DNA of 42,072 nucleotides from Planctomycetota bacterium (GCA_022705325.1 JAKJER010000052.1:1-42072), one strand, 5' to 3'. Counted from the stretch's first letter, positions 1-8,306 are shown. Notes: generated by a model not told the origin, from the sequence alone. Translations and numbers: made by a program.

Positions 1-202
1 GGAATCTATGCGCCATGCCCTGCCGCAGCCGCCCCTCAACCCCGTGAATCCGGTTCCTTCCAACCCTCAATTATGCGCTTGCCCTGTCCCTTCTGCTGTG
101 GTGCAATCCATGGGCCGAACAGGATTGATGGTGTCCCCCGATTCGGGAAGACCCTAAAGATACTTGGTCCGTGTACCGCAAGTAATGGAAGGTAGCATAG
201 CC

Positions 203-1279
203 ATGTCACAGTGGAGAGAACTAGGAATAACCGTCCTTGTAGCCTTGTCGGTATACGGACCCTGTCGGGGTGAGGGAGATACCTCGCCAGATAGAGGGCT
301 CTCCCTCTCTGGGATTCAATCTCTTGCGGGGGGCATTGCCAAAGATCGGTACGTGGCGATGGTCGCGTGCAGTCCTCCTGAAGGAATACCTTCTACTGCC
401 GAGGGCGAGCGTCGCGGTGTTGCTGTCACCGATGTGGCTTGGTCCGCGGATGACCCCCAGCAGACCATATATAGTCGCAAGGTAAGAATCGCTGGTACAT
501 TTCGAATCGTCCGTAGCTATCATCAGAAGCCACCACCGGGTGGTGCTGTGGACGCGACATATGTTCTCGATTCTTCTTGGGGCGGGAAGGCGAATGATTA
601 TGACCGCCTTAAGGCATTGGTCCGGCCAGGCACAGCAAGAAGTCAGGATGGTCGGATATATTCTCCCGAAGAACTGCTTGTGGTGGGGCGACCGGACGAT
701 AAGACCCTGTTGGAGGGACGCTTTGCATATATTGGAGTGGGGATGAATCGATTTGCTGCGGAATTCGTGAACTACCATCTGACACACTCTTACATGAATA
801 TACCGGAAGAGGATGCTCGTAAGCTGACAAGACAGGAGAATCCGCTCTTGGTGTTTACAGGCTTGGCTAGGTTACGAGAGCTGAGGGGTTGTAAAGCCGG
901 AGATTGGGGGAATGCCATTAACAGTGTTGCGATTGAAAACGTAAAAGATGTGGGGCTGGCGTTTGTGTATGAGTATTTTCCTGATTATCAAGCTTCGCCA
1001 CGGGCTGTTTCGGATAACCTCGTGTTGTTCCTGCAAAAGGGGGACAGGGCTCGGCAAGAGAAGATACTTGTAATAATCATTGCATCCTTAAAGGACGGAT
1101 GGAATGGTAGCCAGAGAATGTTGGCTGGACAAGAGGGTCTCGTTGATGCGCTAAAACGATATGCTGAAATGCGGGCAGGACTAAGCGAGTGGCATCCGGT
1201 AACCGAGAAATACATGGAGCTGCGGCGTCACATTCGTGATATTCCGCAACGAGATAGGGCTGGAGGGGGTGACAGATGA
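203..1279 (+). CDS. Unknown exported protein, lower-GC
   Basis: I do not recognise the family. The protein is about 358 aa from the ATG at 203, which I chose because GGAAGG lies about 10 bases upstream; ATG 185 and TTG 164 are in frame but have no such site. The N-terminus (ITVLVALSVYGPCRG) looks like a short signal peptide, so export is inferred. The middle is mixed and the last ~150 residues look helical and charged. Its stop overlaps the next ATG by four bases (ATGA), so the two genes were probably translationally coupled. Base composition is clearly lower in GC than the genes after 3000, which suggests a different origin. No catalytic motif is evident. Confidence 0.6.
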   Translation: MSQWRELGITVLVALSVYGPCRGEGDTSPDRGLSLSGIQSLAGGIAKDRYVAMVACSPPEGIPSTAEGERRGVAVTDVAWSADDPQQTIYSRKVRIAGTFRIVRSYHQKPPPGGAVDATYVLDSSWGGKANDYDRLKALVRPGTARSQDGRIYSPEELLVVGRPDDKTLLEGRFAYIGVGMNRFAAEFVNYHLTHSYMNIPEEDARKLTRQENPLLVFTGLARLRELRGCKAGDWGNAINSVAIENVKDVGLAFVYEYFPDYQASPRAVSDNLVLFLQKGDRARQEKILVIIIASLKDGWNGSQRMLAGQEGLVDALKRYAEMRAGLSEWHPVTEKYMELRRHIRDIPQRDRAGGGDR

Positions 1280-1803
1280 CATCTGTGGTTATAGTCGCTA
1301 TTGCCATCTTTGGCGGTACTGAGGGGGATCGTATCGTGTGCGCTGGTAGCTGGTCAGGCTATGCGGCTGTGACCGCATTGGGAGATGCATTCAAAAAGAA
1401 CACTGCTGTGGAGATTAGTGTTGTTGGCTCCAACCCTCGGCTGATCGTACCGAGTTTAGCCAGTGGCAAGGTTCATGTATTGATGTGCTCTTCACGTGAG
1501 CCAGCAGATTTCGGCTTAGCTATGTCTGGTTGTTTTCCTCCTGGGAGGGGGCAGCCTTAGTGTACAGTTGTAGGTCGGTTTGCTACTCAGTTTCTCGTTC
1601 ATCCGGAGAATCCCGTCAAAGAGCTTTCCTACGGTCAGATACGGTCGCTATTTGAGGGAAGCATGAAGAACTGGCGTGACATAGGAGGCAAAGAGTGGGC
1701 GGTGAAGTTGATAACCGAAGAGAAGAATAGTAAGAGCAGGGAAATGCTAGTGCGGCACATAATGAAGGAGATAATGAAGGAGATAAGGGGACAGATACCA
1801 TAA
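1276..1803 (+). pseudogene. PstS-like phosphate-binding protein fragment with in-frame TAG
   Basis: The first 94 codons encode a hydrophobic leader followed by GSWSGYAAVTALGDAFKK and a VVGSNPRLIVPSLASGK segment, the usual N-terminus of PstS/PBP-like periplasmic binding proteins. A TAG at 1558-1560 stops the frame. The same frame then continues for 80 more codons with family-typical sequence (FLVHPENPVKELSYGQIRSLFEGSMKNW, then DIGGK) and ends at TAA 1801-1803. The combined product (~175 aa) is shorter than usual PstS-type proteins (~270 aa or more), so the C-terminal lobe is missing. The last codons contain a 15-bp tandem repeat (ATAATGAAGGAG type) and run into a GGGGACAGATACC motif. I read it as a broken gene; readthrough is possible but unsupported. 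Confidence 0.7.
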
Positions 1804-1833
1804 TTCAGCTTGACAGGCTCATTTGGAACGGCT

Positions 1834-2046
1834 GGTGGCCTTCCTAAGCAGCATTGTCGTGCGGTGCCACCCCCAAGCGTAGCTTGGGGGTGCGGCCGGG
1901 ACATGGAACGAACCGATGGCTCTTGTCAAACTGGCTGGGGCAGGATAGGCTGGCATCATGGTCGAAACCGCCCAGACCATCCGCTGTGGACACCCCCAAG
2001 CTGCGCTTGGGGGTGGCACCGCAACTGAAGCCTTGGGAAGGCCACC
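1834..2046. repeat. Repeat unit A: 213-bp element with terminal inverted repeats and two hairpins
   Basis: The left end GGTGGCCTTCCTAAG (1834-1848) is the reverse complement, at 14 of 15 positions, of the right end CTTGGGAAGGCCACC (2032-2046). Inside are two perfect 11-bp hairpins with arms CACCCCCAAGC / GCTTGGGGGTG and 3-nt loops, at 1868-1892 and 1991-2015. The unit is repeated as unit B at 2598-2844 in the same orientation and order. Short open frames across it do not resemble proteins. It looks like a non-autonomous palindromic (REP/MITE-like) element. Confidence 0.75.
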
Positions 2047-2143
2047 CGGCGGGCAGGCTCGATGGTATAGGAAACCAGCATGACCACGGGAACGGTTCGT
2101 CGCTATCGGCATCCCTTAGGGATGGCACCGATCACTGGTCCTG

Positions 2144-2158
2144 CTTGGGAAGGCCACC
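2144..2158. repeat. Solitary right terminus of the A/B repeat family
   Basis: CTTGGGAAGGCCACC is identical to the right end of unit A. A left-end-like sequence, GGTGGCCACCCCAAG, lies at 2541-2555. The two flank the 2195-2481 element in inside-out orientation, so the island reads left-right-right-[element]-left-left-right-right. Confidence 0.6.
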
Positions 2159-2194
2159 GGTCGGCGGGGGCCGAAATGCCCCCCGCCCCCTGAA

Positions 2195-2481
2195 CTTGCT
2201 GTTACCCATATCTTCACCCCCGCCGCCTTGTGCGGCGGGTGGATCAGTCTGGGCGGCTAGACCAAGGCTCCTCGGTTGGGACCCCTGCCGCCTTGAGCGG
2301 CAGGTGAACAAGTTTGCTTGACTATGGGAGCCGACCACCAGCGGAAAGACTTCTTCCCCTGCCGGATAAACCGGCAGGGGCCGGGGAAAGGACCCCGGCC
2401 GCTTGCTAGCCCGGTCAAACTTCTTCACCCGCCGGATGAACCGGCGGGGGTCGGCCCGTGGAAAATGTGGGTAACAGCAGG
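2195..2481. repeat. 287-bp inverted-repeat element with four internal hairpins
   Basis: The ends CTTGCTGTTACCCATATCTTC (2195-2215) and GAAAATGTGGGTAACAGCAGG (2461-2481) are inverted repeats matching at 18 of 21 positions. Between them are four GC-rich hairpins: 2218-2240 (loop CTTGT), 2284-2304 (loop CTTGA), 2356-2380 (perfect 10-bp stem, loop ATAAA) and 2427-2450 (loop ATGAA). The hairpins come as two pairs with related loops, and the last two are each preceded by ACTTCTTC. No coding sequence is convincing. It may be a miniature transposable element or the template of a structured RNA. Confidence 0.65.
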
Positions 2482-2597
2482 CCCCCTCTGTAATCAGGAA
2501 ACACCATACCTATTTCTTTTCCTTGGGCGGGCGGCCGGCTGGTGGCCACCCCAAGGCGAGTGTGTGGATCGTGGCACCCTCAAGCCATACCCCCGGA

Positions 2598-2870
2598 GGT
2601 GGCCTCCCCGAGTACGATTGACGAGCGGTGCCACCCCCAAGCGAAGAGCCCCGCAGGGGCCGCTTGGGGGTGTCTGGACAGACCGTTGAACGACACGATG
2701 ACATCGAACGGCACGATGGCGTGTCAAGCCGGCTGCGGAAGGATAAGCTCCCGTCATGGTCGAAACTGCCCAGACCATCCGCTGTGGACACCCCCAAGCT
2801 GCGCTTGGGGGTGGCTCCGCAACTGAAGCCTTGGGAATGCCACCGCCAAGGGACCCTTGGGAAGGCCACC
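2598..2870. repeat. Repeat unit B: second copy of the palindromic element
   Basis: The left end is GGTGGCCTCCCCGAG (2598-2612). Two consecutive right ends follow, CTTGGGAATGCCACC (2830-2844) and CTTGGGAAGGCCACC (2856-2870). Internal hairpins sit at 2632-2672 (12-bp outer arms with a nested GCCCC/GGGGC hairpin) and 2789-2813 (CACCCCCAAGC arms). The stretch from about 2756 to 2846 is nearly identical to 1958-2046 in unit A, which shows common descent. Confidence 0.75.
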
Positions 2871-3002
2871 CGCCGTGTCTGTGGATGAGAGCCATAAATG
2901 ATTTGCCGATATCCCAGAGTCAGGTAGAATCGTTAACCACACTATCGACGGTCGGGGCGACCGGTCATTTCGGAAACGTCTGATAGACTGAAAGGAGACG
3001 GC

Positions 3003-3638
3003 ATGAAACGCATTGTGACTACATCATTCGTGATGGCGTTGGCGGTTTTTGCGGGGCTGTTGCCGGCACAGGACAAGCCTGCGGCGACCTCCCGGCCTGC
3101 CGGCGCCGGCCTGGGGATTTTCGGCCCCATGGCCGACAGGCTCAAGTTGACGGATGATCAGAAGGCGCAGATCCGCACGATCCTCAAGGACGGCGCAGAT
3201 AAGGCCAAGGCGGCTCCCGACAGGCTGGAGCAGGTGAAGATCGCACGGGCGGCCGCCGTGACCGTCTTGAATACCGTCTTGACCCAAGAGCAGCGCAAGA
3301 TCGTCGCTGAGGTTGAAAAGGAAACGGCCGCCAGGTGGCGCGCAACGACTACCAGACCCACCACTTCCCGACCCGCCGTCGCGACCTCCCGGCCTGCCAG
3401 CGCCGGCCTGGGGATTTTCGGCCCCATTGCCGACAGGCTCAAGTTGACGGATGATCAGAAGGCGCAGATCCGCACGATCCTCAAGGACGGCGCAGCTAAG
3501 GCCAAGGCGACTCCCGACAGGATCGAGCAGATGAAGATCGCAAGGGCGGCCGCCGTGACCGTCTTAGATACCGTCTTGACCGAAGAACAGGGCAAGATAT
3601 TCCGCGAGATTCAAAGGGAAAAGACCGCCAAGAAATAG
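3003..3638 (+). CDS. Secreted protein with two tandem LTxxQ (Spy/CpxP-like) modules
   Basis: 211 aa, ATG preceded by AAAGGAGA. Residues 1-22 form a signal peptide (ending LLPA), so it is periplasmic. Two near-identical modules follow, about 99 residues apart: GLGIFGP, ADRLKLTDDQKAQIRTILKDG and a second (V)LTxEQ motif about 45 residues later. LTDDQ and LTQEQ/LTEEQ match the LTxxQ signature of Spy/CpxP-type periplasmic chaperones and stress sensors; that assignment is by motif only. The linkers carry TTRPTTSRPA-type repeats. The duplication is obvious at DNA level (copies begin about 3089 and 3386), so it is fairly recent. The function is probably binding of unfolded protein or metal, but this is not shown. 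Confidence 0.85.
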   Translation: MKRIVTTSFVMALAVFAGLLPAQDKPAATSRPAGAGLGIFGPMADRLKLTDDQKAQIRTILKDGADKAKAAPDRLEQVKIARAAAVTVLNTVLTQEQRKIVAEVEKETAARWRATTTRPTTSRPAVATSRPASAGLGIFGPIADRLKLTDDQKAQIRTILKDGAAKAKATPDRIEQMKIARAAAVTVLDTVLTEEQGKIFREIQREKTAKK

Positions 3639-3653
3639 GTCCTTGTCCCCCGA

Positions 3654-3672
3654 TGACCCGAGTAAAGGGTCA
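3654..3672. terminator. Candidate bidirectional terminator hairpin
   Basis: TGACCC (3654-3659) and GGGTCA (3667-3672) form a 6-bp stem in the short gap between the convergent genes ending at 3638 and 3687. There is no clear T-tract. Confidence 0.35.
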
Positions 3673-3686
3673 GGGTCCTTCAGCGG

Positions 3687-4727
3687 TTACTTCCCGCCGG
3701 CAACGAACTCGTGGGCGCGTTCGAGGAAGGCGGCCAGCAGGGCGATGGTCGCCTCGACGTCGTCGTGGTGGCAGAGCTGAACGGTCGAGTGCATGTACCG
3801 CGTCGGCGCGCCGACGGTGGTGACCGCAACGCCCGCCCGGGACCGCTGAATGCCCGAGGCGTCCGTCCCGCCGCCGATGTTCTTCTGGAAGGGTATCCCG
3901 GCCTTGGAGCAAAGGTCGTACAGGAAGCTCACCAGCCGGCGGTTGCCGATGGTCAGGCCGTCGATGATGTAGATGCCCGTCCCCTTGCCCAGGGCGGTGT
4001 TCTTCTGGTGCTCGTCGCCGTAGGCCCCCCAGCACAGGCTGCCGTCGATGGCCAGGCCCACGTCCGGATCGATCGCGAAGGCCGCGGCCGGCATTCCACG
4101 AACGCCCACCTCCTCCTGCACCGTGCTCACGGCATAGGCGTCCACGCACGTCTTGCCGACTCGCTTCATGGCCTCGATCATGCAGTACACGCCGAGGCGG
4201 TTGTCGAAGTTCCGCCCCACGTACACCTTGTCGTTGAGCCGCTCGACGGACGCTTCAAAGGTCACGACGTCGCCGATGTCCACCAGCGTGCGAAGCTCCT
4301 CGCCCGCCAGGCCGGTGTCGATCCGCAGGTCGTCCAGCGCGGGGACCTTGTCCTTGTTCTCCGCCCGGCCGTCCGGCACGACCACGCCCCGCACGGGCTT
4401 CCGGCCGTGAATCACCACCCGCTGCGAGATGATGCTGAGCACGCTGAGCCCGCCGACCTGAATGAACCGGATGAAGCCCTTGTCGTCGATGTGCTTGACC
4501 ATCGCGCCGATCTCGTCGACGTGGGCGGCCAGGAGCGCCCGCAAGGGCCTCTTGCCCCTTTTCGGCGGGCAGGTGGCCTTCTTCAGGCCGATCACGTTGC
4601 CCATCCGGTCGCGGGTGACCTCGTCGCAGCTTGCCTTCAGGGCCTCGGCCACAACGTCCTGCGCCTCATCCTCGAAGCCCGAAACGCCCGGCGTGTTGCA
4701 GACTCGCTCAAACAGCTTCATGTCCAT
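3687..4727 (-). CDS. M42 family metallopeptidase (FrvX/glutamyl aminopeptidase type)
   Basis: 346 aa from the ATG at 4727, with GCAGGAGAG just upstream on the minus strand. M42 enzymes are cytoplasmic dinuclear-metal aminopeptidases, often large tetrahedral assemblies, that trim peptides; some relatives were annotated as endoglucanases. The metal and catalytic residues are visible: H69 (AAHVDEIG), D175 (GRNFDNRLG), E205/E206 (TVQEEVGVRG), D228 (AIDGS) and H313 (YMHSTVQ). Length and motif order fit the family, with no sign of damage. The frame stays open far upstream, but the earlier part lies over the next gene and is not coding. No signal peptide. It converges with the LTxxQ gene and lies downstream of the beta-helix gene on the same strand. 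Confidence 0.93.
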   Translation of the reverse strand: MDMKLFERVCNTPGVSGFEDEAQDVVAEALKASCDEVTRDRMGNVIGLKKATCPPKRGKRPLRALLAAHVDEIGAMVKHIDDKGFIRFIQVGGLSVLSIISQRVVIHGRKPVRGVVVPDGRAENKDKVPALDDLRIDTGLAGEELRTLVDIGDVVTFEASVERLNDKVYVGRNFDNRLGVYCMIEAMKRVGKTCVDAYAVSTVQEEVGVRGMPAAAFAIDPDVGLAIDGSLCWGAYGDEHQKNTALGKGTGIYIIDGLTIGNRRLVSFLYDLCSKAGIPFQKNIGGGTDASGIQRSRAGVAVTTVGAPTRYMHSTVQLCHHDDVEATIALLAAFLERAHEFVAGGK

Positions 4728-4872
4728 CGAGACTCTCCTGCCTTGAAACCAAGGCCCTGGCTCTCGGCTCATAGGGCGCCGCATGGCGGCCTCGCATGTG
4801 TCAGCCCAAGGCCGGGATATTATCGCGTGGTCGAGGGAAGAACGCGAGAACCTTGCCGCCCCCCCGCCGGGA

Positions 4873-4915
4873 CACCCCCAAGCCTCCACCCCCAAGGGGT
4901 TCCGGCTTGAGGGTG
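4873..4915. repeat. Diverged copy of the CACCCCCAAGC hairpin
   Basis: CACCCCCAAGCC (4873-4884) pairs with GGCTTGAGGGTG (4904-4915) with one mismatch. The following bases (GGCACC, then CCTTGGGCTGGCC near 4931-4945) resemble, in inverse orientation, the 2540-2585 part of the repeat island. It lies between the M42 and beta-helix genes and could act as a transcript-end hairpin for the latter. Confidence 0.55.
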
Positions 4916-4954
4916 GCACCATTCGGCCTCTCTCCTTGGGCTGGCCCGACCGGA

Positions 4955-7900
4955 TCACGGAGCGGCGGCGCGGGAAGCGGGAGCGGAAGCAGCCTGCTGA
5001 GCCTTGCGCAACGATTCGTATTCCTGCCGCACTTCGTCGGCCGACAGCGTCCGCGTCCAGACCTTCACCTCGTCCATGAGCCCGACGTAGAAGCCCGGGG
5101 TATTGCCCTTGGGCGGCTCGCCGCCCCAGGCCTCGCGCCCGAGGATCAGCGGCTCGCTGTTGGTGGCCCGGAGGGCGGGGTTCTTCTTCTCGGCTACCGC
5201 CTGCCCGTCGGCGTAGATGGTGATGCCCTCGCCCTGCTTGACGGCCACGGCCACGTGCGTCCACTGGTTCTCTTTCAGCACCGGCCGGGAACTGAAGTTG
5301 AACGTCCATCGGCCGTCTTCCTCGCACGACTCGAAGCCCACGGCCGCCCCGTTCTGCGACACGACCAGCGGCGCCCCAGCGCCCGCGAACCGCTTGGCGA
5401 TCAGCCCGCGGCGCCCGGTCACCTTGGCCGGCTTGACCCAGAGCGAGACGGTGATGTCGGGCGCGTTGAAGACGGCCGGCTCCTCCACCGCCAGACACCC
5501 CTCGCCGTCGAACCGCACCGCGTGCCCGCGAATGCCGCCCGCGACGCAGCGCGCGTCGCCCCGGACGGCGGCGGCAAAGCCGTTGTCCGACCCGTCGGGG
5601 AACCGCTTGCCCGTCAGCGCCTCGAACGACCAGGAGGCTACCGGCTCCTGCCGGCCCATGAACCTCTTGAGCCGCTCCAGTGCGGCCAGCCGCAGGGCCT
5701 CCTCGTCGACCACTTCGCGCACGACGTTCTCGAAGGTGTTGCCTCGCGTCAGCACCCCGGCGCACGTGCGGCTGACGAACACGCCCTGGTCGGCGTCGGT
5801 CACGCGGTTGGCCTCGACGATCACGTCGCGGCTGGTCCCGCCCACGCGGACGTGGGCGTTGCCCAGCAGGCGGTTGCGTCGCACGACGGCGCAGCGGTTC
5901 ATCGGCCCCTCGTACGGCGCGCGCCGCGCGCCGAACACTTCCAGCGACGCCTCCGCCACCGAGTCGAAGTGATAGTAGTTCCCCGCGGCCAGCTCGTTGT
6001 CCAGGAACTGGCAGAACCAGCTCGGCTGGTAGCCGTGATACCACAGGCCCAGCCCGCGGAAGCCCGGCATCCGCGCGCCGCGATTGCCCGCGACCAGGCA
6101 CTCGATCGACGTGCCGTAGAACTGCATCGCGCCGCAGTCGGCGAACTCGTTGTCCACGACCAGGTAGTGCCCCTGGAACATGGTGATGGCCAGCTCGGAC
6201 TCGCCGTCCGGCGCGACCGCCCACGGCCGGTCGATCTCGACGGTCCGCTCCGTTCGGGCGACGACGCGCCGATACTGCCCGGCCCCTCGCCCGTTCAGGA
6301 TGAACACGCCCGCGCCCCGCCACTCGGGGCGTTTGGTCGTCGGCTCGGCCGCCAGCGTCAGCTTCGCGCCCTCGGCCGACGCGACCTTGCCGAAATACAG
6401 CTCCCCGCCCGCGTCGGTGGTCATCGCCTCGCGGTCCCAGCCGTGCATCAGGCTGAGGCGGTTGTGGCCGAAGAACACGTTCTGGGACGAGGTCGAACCG
6501 TCCAGGCAGTTGAGCCCGCCGCCGGTGGACATCAGGTCCGCGCCGACCAGGGTGTTGTGGTCGAAGACGACCCCGTCGCTGCCGGAGATGCAATACCAGC
6601 CCCACCGCCCGTTGTAGAGGCGATTGCCCCGCACGAGCCCGCCGCGGACGCGGCTGAGGTAGAGCACCCGCCCGCTGCCGTATAGATCGCAGTCGCGGAT
6701 CTCGATGTTCCGCCCGCCCAGGCGGACCGTATCGCCCCCGCCGGTGGAGTGCTTCAGCGACGCGCGGAATCGCTCGTCCACCTGCGCCGGCGTCAGATGC
6801 CCGCGATACGCGTTGGCCCGCACCACCACGCCCAGCAGGCGCACGTCGCCCGCGTCCGGCCGGGGGTCGCGGTCTGTCGCCCGGCCCGGGTGGTCGCCGA
6901 CGATCACGTGGCGATAGTTGCGGGCGTAGAGCGTGAGTTCCTCCAGGGCGAACGAGTTGGCGCCGCGGACCAGGGCCTCGGACGGGTCGGCCAGGTCGGT
7001 CCAGGCCAGGCACGCCAGGTCGCGGCGCTCGCCCCGCAGCACGGTCAGCCGCGGAACGGTCAAGCCCTCCGACAGCCGATACCGCCCGCGCGGAACCAGC
7101 ACCACCCCCCCGCCGGCCTGCCCGGCCTTGGCCAGCGCCGCCTGCACGGCGGCGGTGTCGTCCTTCACGCCGTCGCCCTCGGCACCGAAGTCCTTGACGT
7201 TGAACACCGTCGCGGGCCAGGCGCTCCGCTCGCGCACCTCGAACCGAACCGGGGCGCTCCAGCCCAGTTCGCCGCCCCAGCCGCGGTGAAGCGAGACCTC
7301 GTACTGCCCGCACGGCAGGTCCGCGGGCAGGGCCAGCCGCGCCGTGGAGGGCGAGCAGTCCGCCTCCAACGTCAACGTCTTGGGCCCGCGCAGCCGCACC
7401 ACGGATCGGCGGCTTGCCTGGGTCGCGCCCGCGGCGGGCGGGTCTGCCCAGCCGCCCTCGGCCAGGTTCAACCCGTACAGCGCCAGCCAGCCGCCCGGCG
7501 AGGCGGAGACCCCCAGGTCGCCCTGGCCCCACCAAACCCGCGGCCGATTGAGCACCCCCGCCGCCTGCCCCGCGGTGCTGATGCGAAACGCGAAGAGGCC
7601 CGGCGCGAGGTCGGCGGGGAGAACGAACTTCAGCGACTGCTCGCTCGCCTGGAGCACCTCGACGGCTCGCCCGCCGCCCGGCCAGGCAATGTTCGCGGCG
7701 TGCCCCGGCGCGTCCGGTGCCGGCTGGGTCGCCGGCGCCGAGGCGGCTTGAAGTGTGGAAGGCTCCCCGCACGGACCGTCATTCAGTCGCACGACCTCGA
7801 CGGTCGGCTTGTCGCCCAGGGCGTGGCCCAGCACCATCACCGCCTCGCCCGGGCGGACCGGGTCGCTCGCCCAGAACACCGTTGGCCGATCCGCCCCCGC

Positions 7901-7963
7901 CGCCGGCAGCGCGGAACCGACACATATCAAGCCCGCCATGAGAACAGCCAGGTTTCTTGTCAT
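4955..7963 (-). CDS. Large secreted right-handed beta-helix protein with C-terminal LamG domain
   Basis: About 1002 aa from the ATG at 7963; upstream in-frame starts precede a non-signal sequence and were not used. MTRNLAVLMAGLICVGSA is a signal peptide, so the protein is exported. N-terminal ~240 residues look like Ig/IPT-type sandwich domains. Near residue 253, DFGAEGDGVKDDTAAVQAAL is the classic entry of pectate-lyase-3-type beta-helices, followed by repeated short turns (NxLYNG, NTLV, NEF, NRLLG) to about residue 750. From about residue 800 there is a LamG/concanavalin-like domain (AVRFDG, ITVSLWVKP, WTHVAVAV, IYADGQ, LMDEVKVWTRTLS). Such proteins bind or cleave polysaccharides; the substrate is unknown and no lyase residues can be assigned. 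APATQPAPDA and APASRAAAP linkers are present. Confidence 0.88.
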   Translation of the reverse strand: MTRNLAVLMAGLICVGSALPAAGADRPTVFWASDPVRPGEAVMVLGHALGDKPTVEVVRLNDGPCGEPSTLQAASAPATQPAPDAPGHAANIAWPGGGRAVEVLQASEQSLKFVLPADLAPGLFAFRISTAGQAAGVLNRPRVWWGQGDLGVSASPGGWLALYGLNLAEGGWADPPAAGATQASRRSVVRLRGPKTLTLEADCSPSTARLALPADLPCGQYEVSLHRGWGGELGWSAPVRFEVRERSAWPATVFNVKDFGAEGDGVKDDTAAVQAALAKAGQAGGGVVLVPRGRYRLSEGLTVPRLTVLRGERRDLACLAWTDLADPSEALVRGANSFALEELTLYARNYRHVIVGDHPGRATDRDPRPDAGDVRLLGVVVRANAYRGHLTPAQVDERFRASLKHSTGGGDTVRLGGRNIEIRDCDLYGSGRVLYLSRVRGGLVRGNRLYNGRWGWYCISGSDGVVFDHNTLVGADLMSTGGGLNCLDGSTSSQNVFFGHNRLSLMHGWDREAMTTDAGGELYFGKVASAEGAKLTLAAEPTTKRPEWRGAGVFILNGRGAGQYRRVVARTERTVEIDRPWAVAPDGESELAITMFQGHYLVVDNEFADCGAMQFYGTSIECLVAGNRGARMPGFRGLGLWYHGYQPSWFCQFLDNELAAGNYYHFDSVAEASLEVFGARRAPYEGPMNRCAVVRRNRLLGNAHVRVGGTSRDVIVEANRVTDADQGVFVSRTCAGVLTRGNTFENVVREVVDEEALRLAALERLKRFMGRQEPVASWSFEALTGKRFPDGSDNGFAAAVRGDARCVAGGIRGHAVRFDGEGCLAVEEPAVFNAPDITVSLWVKPAKVTGRRGLIAKRFAGAGAPLVVSQNGAAVGFESCEEDGRWTFNFSSRPVLKENQWTHVAVAVKQGEGITIYADGQAVAEKKNPALRATNSEPLILGREAWGGEPPKGNTPGFYVGLMDEVKVWTRTLSADEVRQEYESLRKAQQAASAPASRAAAP

Positions 7964-8306
7964 GGGGGGACGATACCCCGCCGCCCGCGGCACCGTCAAG
8001 TCAGGGCAGCGCTGACTCATCCCCACCTTCAAGAGGCGCCAACTGCACAGGGCGGTCCTGCCCGACATGTTCTGCGGGTCCGCAGACTCTCAATGACCCA
8101 CATCTTCATTCCCTCCGCCGTACAGGCCCAACGGGCTGGCGTAGAATAGCCCTGGCCGAAGCGAAGCGCAGGCCAGGGTGGCGGCGGCGGGATGCCCGAG
8201 CCCTGCAGGGGCGATATAGCGGATAGCGCGTGACCATCGTTGCCGTGTCGAGGTTCTACGGCTTACCCCGCCCCGTTGGGGCTGCGCGGGTTGCGGGCCT
8301 GGCACT
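7964..8306. other. 343-bp intergenic region with small hairpins
   Basis: No gene is evident. Hairpins: CCTGGCC/GGCCAGG (8151-8177), a GCCCTGCAGGGGC palindrome followed by GATATAG near 8200-8216, and GCCCC-GTT-GGGGC at 8270-8282. The last lies just beyond the stop of the DUF1080 gene and could end its transcript. The GCCCTGCAGGGGCGATATAG wording resembles dispersed intergenic repeats I associate with PVC-group genomes (recollection, not searched). Confidence 0.45.

Noticed and set aside
1558..1560. TAG as pyrrolysine or programmed readthrough
   Set aside because: No readthrough element or Pyl machinery is visible, and the gene is also truncated at its 3' end, so decay is simpler.
1804..3002. 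Several 60-155-codon open frames in the repeat island
   Set aside because: They are read through palindromes and repeats on both strands, with no ribosome sites or recognisable protein sequence.
4796..6685. Long plus-strand open frame (and others at 6749-8149 and 16809-18341) opposite real genes
   Set aside because: They lie antisense to well-supported minus-strand genes, are rich in Arg/His/Gly/Pro as expected for shadows of GC-rich genes, and show no domain.
4728..7772. Upstream extension of the M42 frame to more than 1300 codons
   Set aside because: The extra part is out of frame over the beta-helix gene and is low-complexity Arg/Gly/Ala; only 3687-4727 matches M42 peptidases.
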